From Micromonospora sediminimaris (GTDB lineage: Bacteria > Actinomycetota > Actinomycetes > Mycobacteriales > Micromonosporaceae): DNA of 64,000 bases. Below are positions 26,207 through 34,520 of this stretch, piece after piece. The stretch spans positions 124,001-188,000 of the forward strand of contig FOLJ01000004.1 of NCBI GenBank assembly GCA_900112325.1. Direction: 5' to 3'. How positions within the stretch are numbered: the stretch's first letter is position 1; each line of letters opens with the position of its first letter. A program made the position numbers and the translations under genes. The notes below the pieces were generated by a model. The model saw only the letters and a list, made by a program, of their open reading frames with translations. It made no database searches and was not told the DNA's origin.

Positions 26207-27693
26207 ACCGCACCGGCCAGGGTGGCGCGTGCACCGTGCTGATGCAGGTCGGTGAGCCAGGCGACCACGTCGGCGCGGACCTGCGCGTCGGCGGCCACCT
26301 CGGGCGGCACGACCTCGTCGAGGCCGAGCACCGCCTCCACCGCCCCCGCCGGGCTCTGCGGCGCGGCGGCCAGCGCGGCGCGGATCCGCTCCGCCAGCGG
26401 GTCGTCCAGCGGCAGGGCGCGACCGTCGTCGGCGCTGCCCTGGACGAACCGGATCCAGGCGGCGACGACCAGCGCCGCCCACCGGGCCGGCCGCCCGGCC
26501 GCGCGCAGGTCGGCGACCGTGTGCAGGATGCGCTGCGGCAGTTTCTGCGACCCGTCCATCGCCACCTGGAGGGTGCGGTGCCGGATCGCCGGGTTGCCGA
26601 AGCGCTCCAGCACCTGTTCGCCGTAGCCGACCACGTCCATCCCGTCGGGGGGGACGAAGCTGGCGGCCACGTCCTCGGCGATCAACCGGCGCAGCACCGT
26701 GTCCAGGTGCGGCAGCGTGAGGGCCTCCGCGATCGTCTCGCAGCCGGCCAGCGCGCCGAGGTACGCGGTGGCCGAGTGCACGCCGTTGAGGGCGCGCAAC
26801 TTCAGCCGCTCCCACGGCCCCGCGTCCGCGCAGAGCACCGCCCCGGCGCGCTCCCACGCCGGCCGACCGCCGGGGAAGTCGTCCTCGATCACCCACTGGG
26901 TGTACGGCTCGGCCGCCACCGCCGCGAGATCCTCGACGCCGAGTGCCCGCTGGGCCGCGGCGAGGGTCTCCGGGGTGCTGGCGGGGACGATGCGGTCCAC
27001 CATGGTGCCCGGGAAACCGACCTGCCCCTCGACCCAGTCCAGCACCTGTCGCGAGATGCCGGCGTACGCCAGGGACTGGGTCACCAGGCTCCGCAGCCGG
27101 CGGCCGTTGGCGGGCAGGTTGTCGCAGCTGACCAGGGCGATTGGCCCCGCGTCGGCGGTGGCGCGGGCCAGCAGGCCGCGCACCAGCAGCCCCGGCACGG
27201 TGGCGGGTGGCCGGTCGGTGGTCAGGTCGGCGACCAGGTCGGTGTCGGGTCGCAGCGTGCCGGCGGCCGGATCGAGTTGGTACGCCTTCTCGGTCACGGT
27301 CAGGGTGACCACCCGGATCGCCGGGTCGGCCAGCAGGGCCACCACGGCCTGCGGGTCGGCGGCGGCCAGTCGCACCCCGGCCAGTGCTCCGACCACGCGG
27401 GTGTGCTGGTCGGCGGCGGAGAGTGTGCTGACGCTGAAGAGGTTGTCCTGGGCGGCCAGGGTCGCCACCATCTCCGCGTTGCGGGGGGCCACGCCGATGA
27501 TGCCCCAGTCGCCGCCGGCCAGGCCGATCGCCTGCTCGGTGTAGACGGCCTGGTGGGCGCGGTGGAAGGCGCCGAGCCCGAGGTGCACCACACCGGCCGG
27601 GACGGCGCCCGGACGGATCAGGGGACGGGCCTCCGCGGGCAACCGGCGTACCGCGCCCAGCCCGAGTCGGGACGCGCCCACGGTCACCGCCAT
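26203..27693 (-). CDS. Mannitol dehydrogenase-family fructuronate/tagaturonate reductase-like enzyme
   Basis: 496 residues from the ATG at 27693; the frame is open further upstream but that part overlaps the dehydratase gene and is not protein-like. Rossmann motif VVHLGLGAFHRAHQAV and the catalytic LKLRALNGVHSATAY (KxxxxNxxH) define the long-chain mannitol dehydrogenase family, which includes UxuB and UxaB. Next to uronate isomerase, the likely reaction is NADH-dependent reduction of fructuronate or tagaturonate to mannonate or altronate. Which stereoisomer it prefers cannot be read from the sequence. It overlaps the dehydratase gene by 10 bases. Confidence 0.8.
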   Translation of the reverse strand: MAVTVGASRLGLGAVRRLPAEARPLIRPGAVPAGVVHLGLGAFHRAHQAVYTEQAIGLAGGDWGIIGVAPRNAEMVATLAAQDNLFSVSTLSAADQHTRVVGALAGVRLAAADPQAVVALLADPAIRVVTLTVTEKAYQLDPAAGTLRPDTDLVADLTTDRPPATVPGLLVRGLLARATADAGPIALVSCDNLPANGRRLRSLVTQSLAYAGISRQVLDWVEGQVGFPGTMVDRIVPASTPETLAAAQRALGVEDLAAVAAEPYTQWVIEDDFPGGRPAWERAGAVLCADAGPWERLKLRALNGVHSATAYLGALAGCETIAEALTLPHLDTVLRRLIAEDVAASFVPPDGMDVVGYGEQVLERFGNPAIRHRTLQVAMDGSQKLPQRILHTVADLRAAGRPARWAALVVAAWIRFVQGSADDGRALPLDDPLAERIRAALAAAPQSPAGAVEAVLGLDEVVPPEVAADAQVRADVVAWLTDLHQHGARATLAGAV

Positions 27694-28985
27694 GCCGGAC
27701 CGTCCGGGAAGCGGAAGGTGGCGATCGACTCGGGGCGCATGGTGGCGCTGTAGCCGGGAGCGGCCGGCAGCAGGTAGCGCCCGTCGCGGGTGCGTACCGG
27801 GTCGACGAAGTGCTCGTGCAGGTGGTCGACGTACTCCACCATCCGTCCCTCCAGACTGGCGCCCACCCGCAGGTAGTCGAAGATCGCCAGGTGCTGCACG
27901 TACTCGCAGAGGCCGACACCACCGGCGTGCGGGCAGATCGGCACCCCGAACTTCGCCGCCAGCAGCATCTCGGCGAGCACCTCGTTCACCCCGCCGACCC
28001 GGCAGGCGTCGATCTGCATCACGCCGATCGCCTCGGCCTGCAACAGCTGCTTGAAGATGACCTTGTTGGCGGCCACCTCGCCGGTGGCGACCCGGCACCG
28101 CCCGCCGGCCAGCTCGTCCATCGCCCGGGCGATCCGGGCGTGGCCGAGGATGTCGTCGGCGTGCGTCGGCTCCTCGATCCAGTACGGGTCAACCTCGGCC
28201 AGCGCCGTCATGTTGGTGATCGCCTCGTCGACGTCCCAGACCTGGTTGGCGTCCATCATCAGCAGCGCGTCCGGGCCGATCTCCGACCGGATGATCCGGG
28301 CCCGCCGCAGGTCGTCGGCGGGCGGGCCACCGACCTTCATCTTCATCGCCCGCCACCCCTGCGCGTACGCCTCCCGGGTCAGCGCCCGGACCTTGTCGTC
28401 GGGGTAGCCGAGCCAGCCCACCGAGGTGGTGTACGACGGGAAGCCTTCGCGTTCCAGCAGCGCCAGCCGGTCGGCGAGCCCGTCGCGCCCCTTGTCCAGG
28501 ATGGCGGCGGCCTCGTCGGGAGTGAGCGCGTCGGTGATGTGCCGGAAGTCGACATTGGCCACCAGTTCGTCGGTGGGCAGTTCGGCAAGGTAGCGCCACA
28601 TCGGCTTGCCGGCCAGCTTGGCCCGCAGGTCCCACACCGCGTTGACAAGCGCGCCGGTGGCCATGTGGATGACCCCCTTCTCCGGGCCGAGCCACCGCAG
28701 CTGCACGTCGGCGACGAGCGAGCGCCAGAACGCCACCGGCTCGACGGTGACCTCCTGCACCGTCCGCCCTCGTACGTGGTGGGCCAGCGCGTCGACCGCG
28801 GCGCAGGTGATTTCGTTGCCACGGCCGTTGGTGAAGGTGAAGCCGGCGCCGGTCGGCCCGTCGTCGGTGCTCAACTCCACATAGGTTGCCGAGTAGTCGC
28901 CGCGGTTGATCGCGTCGGAGCCGTCGCCGCTGGCGGCGGTGGGGAACCGTACGTCGTGCACGGTCACCTCGGTGATGCTGGTCAT
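27684..28985 (-). CDS. Enolase-superfamily acid-sugar dehydratase (L-fuconate dehydratase-like)
   Basis: 433 residues from the ATG at 28985, which overlaps the uxaC stop (ATGA). The frame is open upstream through uxaC, which is a shadow. Catalytic Lys215 and Lys217 sit in AMKMKVGG. Metal ligands are in LLMMDANQVW, WIEEPTH and VATGEVAAN, and the second catalytic pair is Asp in QIDACRVGG and His in CPHAGGVGL. This pattern is typical of fuconate dehydratases of the mandelate racemase-like group. Known members accept several acid sugars. With no uxaA- or uxuA-type gene in the window, this enzyme is the best candidate for dehydrating altronate or mannonate to a 2-keto-3-deoxy sugar acid. Confidence 0.85.
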   Translation of the reverse strand: MTSITEVTVHDVRFPTAASGDGSDAINRGDYSATYVELSTDDGPTGAGFTFTNGRGNEITCAAVDALAHHVRGRTVQEVTVEPVAFWRSLVADVQLRWLGPEKGVIHMATGALVNAVWDLRAKLAGKPMWRYLAELPTDELVANVDFRHITDALTPDEAAAILDKGRDGLADRLALLEREGFPSYTTSVGWLGYPDDKVRALTREAYAQGWRAMKMKVGGPPADDLRRARIIRSEIGPDALLMMDANQVWDVDEAITNMTALAEVDPYWIEEPTHADDILGHARIARAMDELAGGRCRVATGEVAANKVIFKQLLQAEAIGVMQIDACRVGGVNEVLAEMLLAAKFGVPICPHAGGVGLCEYVQHLAIFDYLRVGASLEGRMVEYVDHLHEHFVDPVRTRDGRYLLPAAPGYSATMRPESIATFRFPDGPAWR

Positions 28986-30409
28986 GACTCTTCTCCGAAC
29001 TTGAAGACCCGCTTCGGCAGGCGGTACGCCAGGTCGACGATGGTCTCGGCGGCCTCGTCCATGGGCAGCCGATGCTCGGCGACCAGCCGGGCCAGGAAGC
29101 CGGCATCGACGCGGCGCGCCACGTCGTGCCGGACCGGGATGGAACAGAACGCCCGGGTGTCGTCGACGAACCCGGCGGTGTTGTAGAAGCCGGCCGTCTC
29201 GGTCACCGACTCGCGGAAGCGACGCAGCACCTCGGGGGAGTCCAGGAACCACCAGGGGGCACCGAGCAGCAGCGCGGCGTACCCACCGGCCAGTGGTGCC
29301 AGCTCCCGGGTGAAGGTGTCCTCGTCGAGGGTGTAGAGCACCACCCGAAGGCGGGGGTCGTTGCCGTGCGCGTCCAGCAGCGGGGCGAGGGCGTGCACGT
29401 ACTCGGTGACCTGTGGGATGTCGCCACCCACGTCACGGCCGTGTCGGGCGTGCAGCCACCGGTTGTGGTTGCGCACCGCCCCCGGGTGCAACTGCATGAC
29501 CAGGCCGTCGTCGAGCGACATGCGGGCGAACTCCAGCAGCATGTGCGCCCGGAACGCCTCCGCGTCGCCCGGTTCCGCCGCGCCCCGCCGGGCCCGGTCG
29601 AACAGCGCCGCCGCGTCCGCACCGAGGTCGAGGGTACGGGCGGTGGGGTGGCCGTGGTCGGACGAGGTGGCGCCGGCGGCGATGAAGGCGGCCCGGCGCG
29701 AACGCAGGGCGGCCAGGTAGCCGGCGTACGTCCCGGTGTCCTCCCCGGTGATCTCGCCGAGCTGGTCGACGTTGCTCGACCAGCCTTCGAAGTCCAGGTC
29801 GACCACGTTGTCCGGGCGGAAGGTGGTGACCACCCGCCCGCCGGGACCGCCCCAGCCGTCGGCGGCGAGCTTGGCGTGCCGGCCCAGATCGTCCAGGGGC
29901 GACTCGGTGGTGGCGAGCACCTCGATGTTGAACCGTTCGAACAGTGCCCGCGGCCGGAAGTCGGGCTCCGCGAGCCGGGCGGCGAGGGCGTCGTACACCT
30001 CGTCGGCCGTGCCCGGGGTGAGTCGGGTGTGCACGCCGAACACCTCGGTGAAGGTCTGCTCCAGCCACAGCCGTGACGGCGTGCCCCGGAACAGGTGCCA
30101 CCCGTCGGCGAAGCGACGCCAGATGCGCCGCCCGTCGGTCTCCACCGGGCTGCCGTCGCGGCTGGGCACCCCCAGCTCACCCGGGGAGACGCCCTGGCTG
30201 AGCAGCATCCGGGTCACGTAGTGGTCGGGCACGATGAGCAGCTGGGACGGGTCGGGGAACGGCTGGTCCTCGGCCAGCAGCGCCGGATCGACGTGCCCGT
30301 GCGGGGAGATGATTGGCAACTGCGCCACCAGCGCGTACAGCTCGCGGGCCAGCGCGCGTTGGCCCGGCTCGGCGGGGAGGAGCAGGTCGGGTCTGGTCGA
30401 GGTGGGCAC
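28982..30409 (-). CDS. uxaC: Uronate (glucuronate/galacturonate) isomerase
   Basis: 475 residues. The N-terminus has the amidohydrolase-type metal motif in IISPHGHVDP (His-x-His). Further family segments are DHYVTRMLLSQGV, WLEQTFTEVFGV, IEVLATTESPLDDL and VVTTFRPDNVVD. Length and motif order match UxaC, which converts galacturonate to tagaturonate and glucuronate to fructuronate in the cytoplasm. It is the entry step for uronates released by the pectate lyases and imported. Translation is coupled to the dehydratase gene downstream (ATGA). It starts 24 bases after the second oxidoreductase gene. Confidence 0.88.
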   Translation of the reverse strand: MPTSTRPDLLLPAEPGQRALARELYALVAQLPIISPHGHVDPALLAEDQPFPDPSQLLIVPDHYVTRMLLSQGVSPGELGVPSRDGSPVETDGRRIWRRFADGWHLFRGTPSRLWLEQTFTEVFGVHTRLTPGTADEVYDALAARLAEPDFRPRALFERFNIEVLATTESPLDDLGRHAKLAADGWGGPGGRVVTTFRPDNVVDLDFEGWSSNVDQLGEITGEDTGTYAGYLAALRSRRAAFIAAGATSSDHGHPTARTLDLGADAAALFDRARRGAAEPGDAEAFRAHMLLEFARMSLDDGLVMQLHPGAVRNHNRWLHARHGRDVGGDIPQVTEYVHALAPLLDAHGNDPRLRVVLYTLDEDTFTRELAPLAGGYAALLLGAPWWFLDSPEVLRRFRESVTETAGFYNTAGFVDDTRAFCSIPVRHDVARRVDAGFLARLVAEHRLPMDEAAETIVDLAYRLPKRVFKFGEES

Positions 30410-30433
30410 GGGGAGCGGCTCCTGTGGTCGGTG

Positions 30434-31762
30434 TCAGTCGAGGGTGAGCAGGTCGGCGACCCGCACGGGTGCGCCGGTTTCGAAGGACCGGTTGGCGGCC
30501 AGGCCGGTGAGCAGGGCCAGCGCCCCGTCGCGAGCGCTGGCCGCGCGGTGCAGCGGATCGGGTACGCCACCGAACAGCACCTGAGTCATCCGAGCGTCCG
30601 CCCCGCCGTGCCCGTGCCGGGTGTAGCCGTCGACCTCGATGCGTTGCGGCGGTGACCAGAAGGGGCGCAGGGTCAGCGTGGCGGCGCCACCCTCGTCGGC
30701 GGCCTGGTCGCCGTGCAGTGCGGCGCCCTTGAGCGCACCGGCGGCGGCCGGGCTGACGAACTCGCTCTCGGTGACCTCCAGTTCGAGGCGGCCCCGGCTG
30801 CCGTTGACCATCACCCGGTATCCCTCCCAGGGCGCGTACGCCGTGAGGTGGTAGGTCATGGTCGCCCCGGTGGAGTAGGTGGCCAGCACCGCCATGTCGT
30901 CCTCGATGCTGACCCCGGGGGCGAAGACGTTCTGGTCCCGGTGGTAGCCGTCCTCGGCCTCGGCGTCGAGGTACAACTCGCGCAGTCGGGGGTGCTCGGC
31001 CAGCCGCAACGCGAACGGGTCGTCGTCGGCGGCCGGCGACGCGTGGGCCCGGTCGTAGTCCCGGGCGTAGCCGTGCCGGCGGCCGGCGGCACCGTAGAAG
31101 AACAGCCGGCCGGCGGCGTACACCTGCACGGGTGTGGCGTCCAGCCACCAGTTGACCAGGTCGAAGTGGTGGCTGGCCTTGTGCACCATCAGGCCGCCGG
31201 AGCTGGCCTTGTCCCGGTGCCAGCGGCGGAAGTAGTCGGCGCCGTGGCGCACGTCGAGCAGCCACTCGAAGTGCACCGAGCCGATCTCGCCGACCGCGCC
31301 GTCGGCCAGCAGCCGGCGCAGCTGCTCGTGCAGCGGGTTGTAGCGGTAGTTGAAGGCCACCGTCACCCGCCGGCCGGTGCGGCGTACCGCGTCGAGAATG
31401 CGCTGGCAGCGCGGCGCGTCGGTGGTCATCGGTTTCTCGGTGACCACGTCGCAGCCCGCCTCCAGCGCAGCCACCACGTACTCGTCGTGGGTGACGTCCA
31501 CGGAGGTCACCAACACCACGTCGACGTGCTCCTTGGCCAGCATCGTGGCGAAGTCGCCGGCGTGGTAGGTCGGCACGGGTCGGTGGCCCAGCTCACCGAG
31601 CCACCGGTTGTGGGCGTCCATCCGGGTCTGGTTGACGTCGGCGAAGGCGACCAGTTCGACGGTGTCGGCGTGGTCGCGCACCAGCCCCCGGACGAACATC
31701 TCGGCGCGGGCGCCGGTGCCGACCACGGCGTACCGGGCCCGCCTGCCGGATTGCGGTGACAC
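30434..31762 (-). CDS. Gfo/Idh/MocA family oxidoreductase (pectin locus, first gene of minus operon)
   Basis: 442 residues, GTG start with AGGAGGG 8 bases upstream. It has the Rossmann start YAVVGTGARAEMF, the family Lys motif VVTEKPMTT and a VAFNYRYNP segment following it. Members of this long form often act on pectin- or host-glycan-derived sugars, but the substrate is not evident. It is the promoter-proximal gene of the minus-strand catabolic operon and diverges from the lacI-family gene. A 14-base palindrome lies on its transcription start region. Confidence 0.82.
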   Translation of the reverse strand: MSPQSGRRARYAVVGTGARAEMFVRGLVRDHADTVELVAFADVNQTRMDAHNRWLGELGHRPVPTYHAGDFATMLAKEHVDVVLVTSVDVTHDEYVVAALEAGCDVVTEKPMTTDAPRCQRILDAVRRTGRRVTVAFNYRYNPLHEQLRRLLADGAVGEIGSVHFEWLLDVRHGADYFRRWHRDKASSGGLMVHKASHHFDLVNWWLDATPVQVYAAGRLFFYGAAGRRHGYARDYDRAHASPAADDDPFALRLAEHPRLRELYLDAEAEDGYHRDQNVFAPGVSIEDDMAVLATYSTGATMTYHLTAYAPWEGYRVMVNGSRGRLELEVTESEFVSPAAAGALKGAALHGDQAADEGGAATLTLRPFWSPPQRIEVDGYTRHGHGGADARMTQVLFGGVPDPLHRAASARDGALALLTGLAANRSFETGAPVRVADLLTLD

Positions 31763-31785
31763 GGACCGACCCTCCTCGATCTCTC

Positions 31786-31799
31786 TGCAAACCTTTGCA
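31786..31799. promoter_or_regulatory. LacI-type operator at the catabolic operon start
   Basis: TGCAAACCTTTGCA: perfect 6-base arms around CC, lying at the predicted transcription start of the minus-strand operon. It resembles the second palindrome in the same intergenic region, so the adjacent LacI-family protein is the likely ligand. Confidence 0.6.
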
Positions 31800-31803
31800 C
31801 TGA

Positions 31804-31832
31804 AGTAACCACGGTCGATCGGCTCGCGTCAA
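31804..31832 (-). promoter_or_regulatory. Predicted promoter of the uronate catabolic operon
   Basis: On the minus strand TTGACG (31832-31827), a 17-base spacer and GTTACT (31809-31804) form a sigma-70-like promoter. The predicted start falls in the palindrome at 31786-31799, and the oxidoreductase GTG follows at 31762. Confidence 0.5.
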
Positions 31833-31926
31833 CGAGGGCGCGAAAATCGGCGGCCTTTGCCCCGTTTGATGGGCTTAACAGGGCATGACGTGTGGCCCAC
31901 CGAAACACAGCTGTAACCATCCACCG

Positions 31927-31955
31927 TTGACACTGGCGCAACCGTTTGCATTAAT
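31927..31955 (+). promoter_or_regulatory. Predicted promoter and operator of the lacI-family/transporter operon
   Basis: TTGACA (31927-31932), 17 bases, then ATTAAT (31950-31955). The spacer holds GCGCAACCGTTTGCAT (31936-31951), an imperfect palindrome related to TGCAAACCTTTGCA on the other side of the gap. A repressor bound here would block RNA polymerase, so autoregulation is likely. Confidence 0.65.
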
Positions 31956-31999
31956 TGGCGGCACCCGTGACCGCCGACACATCGACGAAGGGGGCCTGG

Positions 32000-33130
32000 A
32001 TGCCAGTCACCATCAGGGACGTCGCCCGGGCCTCCGGCGTGCACATCTCCACCGTCTCCCGCACCTTCTCGGCACCCCATCTGGTCAACCCCGAGACCCG
32101 GGTACGGGTGCTCGCGTGCGCCGAGGATCTGGGCTATCGGCCCAACCGCGCCGCCCGCGCACTCATCACCGGCCGCACCCACAACATCGGGCTGATCATC
32201 GCCGACATCGCCAACCCCTTCTTCCCGCCGCTGATCAAGGCGGCGGAGAGCCAGGCTCGCCACCGCGACTACCACGTCTTCGTGGCCGACACCAACGAGG
32301 ACGCCGCCGCCGAGGAGGAACTGGTCCACGCCCTGGCCAAGCAGGTCGACGGGGTGCTGCTGTGCAGCCCCCGGATGAGCAACAGCCTGATCGAGCAGCT
32401 CAGTCGGGAGGTGCCGCTGGTGGTGGTGAACCGACAGCTGGCCGGGCTGCCGTGCGTGCTGATGGACGTCGGGCAAGGCGCGCGTTCGGCCATCGAGCAC
32501 CTCGCCGGGCTGGGTCACCGGGAAATGGCGCTGCTGGGCGGTCCACGTGGTTCGTGGACCAGCCGGGAGCTCCGGCGTGCCGCCAGCGCCGCCGCCCGGG
32601 CCGCGGGAGCGGAGCTGACCGTGCTCGGTCCCAACCCGCCCACCGAGACCGGCGGCCTCGCCCAGGCGGAGCAGGTCCGCCGGGCCGGCGTCACCGCCGT
32701 GCTCGCCTACAACGACCTGATGGCGATCGGGCTTCTCGAAGGGCTCGACGCACTCGGGGTGCGGGTGCCACAGGAGGTCAGTGTCGTCGGTGTCGACGAC
32801 ATCTCCCTGAGCCGACTCACCCGCCCCAAGCTGACGACGGTGGCCACGCCAACCGCGGCCGCCGGCCGGACGGCCGTCGACATGTTGCTGCAACAAGACA
32901 CCGATTTCCCGCGTACCGCGCGGGGCGGCGGTGCCACCGTGGCAGTCGGCGTCCGTCGTACCACCGCACAGGTAATGCTCCAGACCGAGTTGGTCATCCG
33001 CGACTCCACCGCGCCGGGCCCCTACGCCGGCCGGGAACGTCCCGGAACCGCTGCCGCTGGCCCGGGCCCGCATCGCCGTGCGGACCCGGGCAACCCGGTC
33101 GTGGCCGCCGGTGACGTGGTCGCCTCCTAA
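32000..33130 (+). CDS. LacI-family transcriptional regulator of the pectin/uronate locus
   Basis: 376 residues from the ATG at 32000 with AAGGGGG before it; an upstream in-frame ATG at 31955 overlaps the -10 region and is unlikely. Residues 1-50 are the LacI helix-turn-helix (VTIRDVARASGVHISTVSRT) and hinge (RPNRAARALI). The rest is the periplasmic-binding-like sensor domain starting HNIGLIIADIANPFF, with VSVVGVDDISLSRL near its end. It is the first gene of the transporter operon, 19 bases ahead of the binding protein gene. Palindromes in front of it and in front of the divergent catabolic operon suggest it controls both, with a uronate or oligouronide as inducer. Confidence 0.88.
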   Translation: MPVTIRDVARASGVHISTVSRTFSAPHLVNPETRVRVLACAEDLGYRPNRAARALITGRTHNIGLIIADIANPFFPPLIKAAESQARHRDYHVFVADTNEDAAAEEELVHALAKQVDGVLLCSPRMSNSLIEQLSREVPLVVVNRQLAGLPCVLMDVGQGARSAIEHLAGLGHREMALLGGPRGSWTSRELRRAASAAARAAGAELTVLGPNPPTETGGLAQAEQVRRAGVTAVLAYNDLMAIGLLEGLDALGVRVPQEVSVVGVDDISLSRLTRPKLTTVATPTAAAGRTAVDMLLQQDTDFPRTARGGGATVAVGVRRTTAQVMLQTELVIRDSTAPGPYAGRERPGTAAAGPGPHRRADPGNPVVAAGDVVAS

Positions 33131-33149
33131 CGCCAAGGAGTGAGCGCAC

Positions 33150-34490
33150 ATGCACCCCGCAACGCACCCCACCGCCAGCGCGCCCGACGGGCGCACCTAC
33201 CGTACCCCCCTGCTGCGCCGCCGGTTGTTGCGCGGCCTGGTCGCCGCGGTCGTCGCCCTGCCGCTGGTCGGCGCGGCCGCGGCCTGCGGCGACGACGCAG
33301 CGTCCGACGGCAAGACCACCATCTCGATCTTCTGGTGGGGTGGCGAGGCCCGGGCCCAGCTCACCGAGCAGGCGCTGGACCTCTACACCCAGAAGAATCC
33401 GGACGTCGTCTTCGAGAAGGTATGGCAGGCCAACCAGGGCTACTTCGACAAGCTGGCCACCCTGACCGCCGGCGGCAACCCGCCCGACATCTTCCAGATC
33501 GATGACAACTTCCTCACCGAGTACGCCGCCCGCAACGCGACCCTGGACCTCAAGCCGTACCAGGAGTCCGGTGACCTCGACACCTCCAAGTTCCCGCCCA
33601 GCCTGCTCCAGTACGGCGTGGTCGACGGCAAGCTCGCCGGCCTGGCCGCCGGGGAGAACACCCAGGGGCTGGTCTACAACAAGACGCTGGTGACCAAGAA
33701 CGGCCTGCCCGAGCCGACCACCGGCATGAGCTGGGAGGAGCACATCGCCTGGGCCGAGGAGGTCAGCAAGAAGACCGGTGTCCCCGGCACGATGGACGCG
33801 AGCGCCATCGACAAGGCGTTCTGGGTGTGGCTGCGCCAGCAGGGCAAGGATCTGTACTCCGGCAACGACCTCGGTTTCACCGTGGAGGACGTGACCAGGT
33901 GGTTCGAGCTGTGGAAGGACGCCCGCGAGCGGGGCGCGACCCCCACCCCGGACGTCATCCACGAGGGCAACGCCACCGACATCACCAAGCAGCTGGTGGT
34001 CACCGGCAAGGCCGCCACCTCGTGGGTGTGGGTCAACCAGATGCCCGAGCTGAAGAAGAACACCTCCGACGAGCTCGGCGTCATCGCCTACCCGGGTGAC
34101 CCCAGCGGCCAGTGGGCCCGCGCCTCGATGTACTGGTCGGTCTTCCGGGGCAGCAAGAACGCGGACATCGCGGTCGACGTGATCAACTTCTTGGCGAACG
34201 ACGCCGACGCGGTCAAGCTGCTCGGCACCGACCGGGGCCTGCCGTCCAACCTGGACCTGCGCCGGGTGGTCAGCGACGACACCACCGACGAGGCGATGAA
34301 GCAGTCCATCGCCGTCGAGACCGAGCTGGCCAAGACGTTCGGCGAGGCGCCCCAGGTGCCGATCAAGGGGCACAGCAAGGTTCGCGCCGAGCTGATCAAG
34401 GCCGCCGAGAACGCGCAGTACGGCCGAGCCACCCCCGCCGAGTCCGCCGCCCAGTTCGTCGAGGCGTGCAAGGCGGCAATCGCCTCCTGA
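33150..34490 (+). CDS. ABC sugar-binding lipoprotein (CUT1 type)
   Basis: 446 residues with AAGGAG upstream of the ATG. A basic N-terminus, a hydrophobic stretch and the lipobox VGAAAAC (Cys about residue 49) indicate an exported lipoprotein. The mature part is a family 1 extracellular solute-binding protein: ISIFWWGG, GGNPPDIFQIDDN, LAAGENTQGLVYN and ASMYWSVFRGSKN. In this locus the likely ligand is an oligogalacturonide or another pectin fragment released by the two lyases. It is followed by two permease genes. Confidence 0.88.
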   Translation: MHPATHPTASAPDGRTYRTPLLRRRLLRGLVAAVVALPLVGAAAACGDDAASDGKTTISIFWWGGEARAQLTEQALDLYTQKNPDVVFEKVWQANQGYFDKLATLTAGGNPPDIFQIDDNFLTEYAARNATLDLKPYQESGDLDTSKFPPSLLQYGVVDGKLAGLAAGENTQGLVYNKTLVTKNGLPEPTTGMSWEEHIAWAEEVSKKTGVPGTMDASAIDKAFWVWLRQQGKDLYSGNDLGFTVEDVTRWFELWKDARERGATPTPDVIHEGNATDITKQLVVTGKAATSWVWVNQMPELKKNTSDELGVIAYPGDPSGQWARASMYWSVFRGSKNADIAVDVINFLANDADAVKLLGTDRGLPSNLDLRRVVSDDTTDEAMKQSIAVETELAKTFGEAPQVPIKGHSKVRAELIKAAENAQYGRATPAESAAQFVEACKAAIAS

Positions 34491-34520
34491 CCCGCCGCAC
34501 CACCCGGAGAGGAGCAGTTC

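Noticed and set aside
26207..27922. Upstream open extension of the first oxidoreductase frame
   Set aside because: The sequence is Arg/Gly-rich noise overlapping the reductase gene; the GTG overlapping the reductase stop is the better start.
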